Shown here: piece after piece, positions 63,157 through 64,000 of the stretch
Position numbering within the stretch: the stretch's first letter is position 1
How the letters are laid out: every line of letters begins with the position of its first letter
Assembly: GCA_024638915.1 (NCBI GenBank)
Contig: JAHEJJ010000003.1
Span: 1 to 64,000 of the forward strand
Length of the DNA stretch: 64,000 nt
Direction of reading: 5' to 3'
Origin: Robiginitalea sp.
GTDB lineage: Bacteria > Bacteroidota > Bacteroidia > Flavobacteriales > Flavobacteriaceae
Position numbers and translations under genes: made by a program
The notes under the pieces: model-generated
Told to the model about the DNA's origin: nothing
What the model saw: only the letters and a program-made list of their open reading frames with translations
Databases searched by the model: none

Positions 63157-64000
63157 ATGTCTTTAACAGCTCATGCACATGTTGATGATCACGCGCACGA
63201 TCATGGACATCATCATAAGGAAACATTTGTAACAAAGTATATTTTTAGTCAGGATCATAAAATGATCTCGAAACAGTACCTGATCACAGGTCTGATCATG
63301 GGTGTGATCGGGATAGGGATGTCCCTATTATTTAGGATGCAATTGGCCTGGCCAGGCGAATCCTTTCCAATATTCGAGACATTCCTCGGCAAATGGGCCC
63401 CAGACGGGGTGATGGATGCCGACGTATACCTGGCGCTGGTGACTATTCATGGTACCATCATGGTATTCTTTGTGCTTACGGCAGGACTAAGCGGAACTTT
63501 TAGTAACCTCCTTATTCCCTTGCAGATTGGCGCAAGAGATATGGCCTCTGGATTTCTTAATATGTTGTCGTACTGGATGTTTTTTATTTCCAGTGTGATC
63601 ATGTTGATTTCCTTGTTTGTAGAGGCCGGCCCAGCCGCTGCGGGATGGACGATCTATCCACCCTTGAGCGCACTGCCTTTAGCACAGGCGGGTTCCGGGA
63701 TGGGAATGACGCTTTGGCTTGTCTCCATGGCAATATTTATTGCCTCCTCTCTCTTAGGTTCCCTGAATTATATAGTTACGGTACTGAACCTGAGAACCAA
63801 AGGTATGTCGATGACCAGGCTACCCCTGACCATCTGGGCGTTCTTTGTCACTGCGATAATCGGGGTCATTTCTTTCCCTGTATTATTATCTGCAGCCCTT
63901 TTGTTGATCATGGACCGTAGTTTCGGAACTTCTTTCTTTCTCTCCGATATATTTATACAAGGAGAAGTTTTGCACTATCAGGGGGGATCACCGGTTTTGT
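63157..64000 (+). CDS. coxA: Cytochrome c oxidase subunit I, 3'-truncated
   Basis: The first 281 codons of an aa3-type oxidase catalytic subunit; the gene runs off the window. A His/Asp-rich N-terminus (HAHVDDHAHDHGHHHKE) precedes the first helix. YIFSQDHKMISKQYLITG, the low-spin haem ligand region ALVTIHGTIMVFFVLTAG (with the H of TIHG), GARDMASGFLNMLSYW and LPLTIWAFFVTAIIGVIS are typical. The Cu(B) histidines lie beyond the end. It belongs to the act-cox transcription unit. Confidence 0.93.
   Translation, partial: MSLTAHAHVDDHAHDHGHHHKETFVTKYIFSQDHKMISKQYLITGLIMGVIGIGMSLLFRMQLAWPGESFPIFETFLGKWAPDGVMDADVYLALVTIHGTIMVFFVLTAGLSGTFSNLLIPLQIGARDMASGFLNMLSYWMFFISSVIMLISLFVEAGPAAAGWTIYPPLSALPLAQAGSGMGMTLWLVSMAIFIASSLLGSLNYIVTVLNLRTKGMSMTRLPLTIWAFFVTAIIGVISFPVLLSAALLLIMDRSFGTSFFLSDIFIQGEVLHYQGGSPVL

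Noticed and set aside
1-64000. CRISPR arrays, insertion sequences, prophage or defence genes
   Set aside because: Looked for on both strands; no regularly spaced repeats, transposases, integrases or recognisable defence proteins were found.

Overview
The window looks like a core-genome segment of a member of the Flavobacteriaceae (Bacteroidota). Three things point there. The respiratory cluster at the right end is an alternative complex III (actABCDEF) followed by cytochrome oxidase genes. Several genes and tRNAs are preceded by the Bacteroidota promoter pattern (TTTG, about 19 bases, TAnnTTTG). Start codons lack clear Shine-Dalgarno sequences but have A-rich leaders. I saw no insertion sequence, prophage, CRISPR array, toxin-antitoxin pair or recognisable defence island. 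Base composition and gene density look even throughout.

Layout. 1-5 kb: the end of a YjbR-like gene, a DUF4407 membrane protein, an M20 dipeptidase, a tRNA-Leu preceded by a degenerate tRNA-Leu-like copy, a 42-residue membrane peptide, and a sugar/H+ symporter. 5-9 kb: a small lipoprotein, Kdo transferase (waaA), a DegT sugar aminotransferase and galE, which together suggest envelope polysaccharide work. 9-15.5 kb: a secreted amidohydrolase, a small conserved protein, a beta-barrel protein and the 2-oxoglutarate dehydrogenase pair sucA-sucB. 15.5-19.3 kb: a di-haem peroxidase, a retropepsin-like protein, TatD, asparaginase and tRNA-Ser. 19.6-22.8 kb: an ExbB-(membrane protein)-ExbD-ExbD energiser operon and an outer-membrane barrel.

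22.8-30.5 kb is mostly on the minus strand: a PAP2-like membrane protein, rpoN, asnS, an RND/MMPL exporter, frr and pyrH. An M61 peptidase lipoprotein follows on the plus strand. 32.6-35.7 kb holds the translation genes tsf, rpsB, rpsI and rplM. 36-46.4 kb holds a lipocalin-like lipoprotein, polA, a glycosylasparaginase, cutC, a metallophosphoesterase, a thioredoxin-fold protein without cysteines and a 1116-residue DUF2723 protein. 46.5-53.1 kb holds tRNA-Gln, a Na+/H+ antiporter, the rimP-nusA-infB operon and a SPOR protein. 53.3-64 kb is one long co-directional respiratory operon from actA to coxA, which runs off the window.

No wholly new system is evident. The best leads are: a helix-hairpin-helix module fused to the C-termini of two unrelated proteins (ribosomal protein S2 and the respiratory subunit ActC); a tRNA-Leu-like remnant whose D-loop is replaced by an 18-base palindrome; a terminator-like hairpin and mini-ORF between the promoter and rimP; and a Cys-less thioredoxin. 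The start codons of several genes were moved from the longest possible ORF to better-supported positions, as noted per gene.
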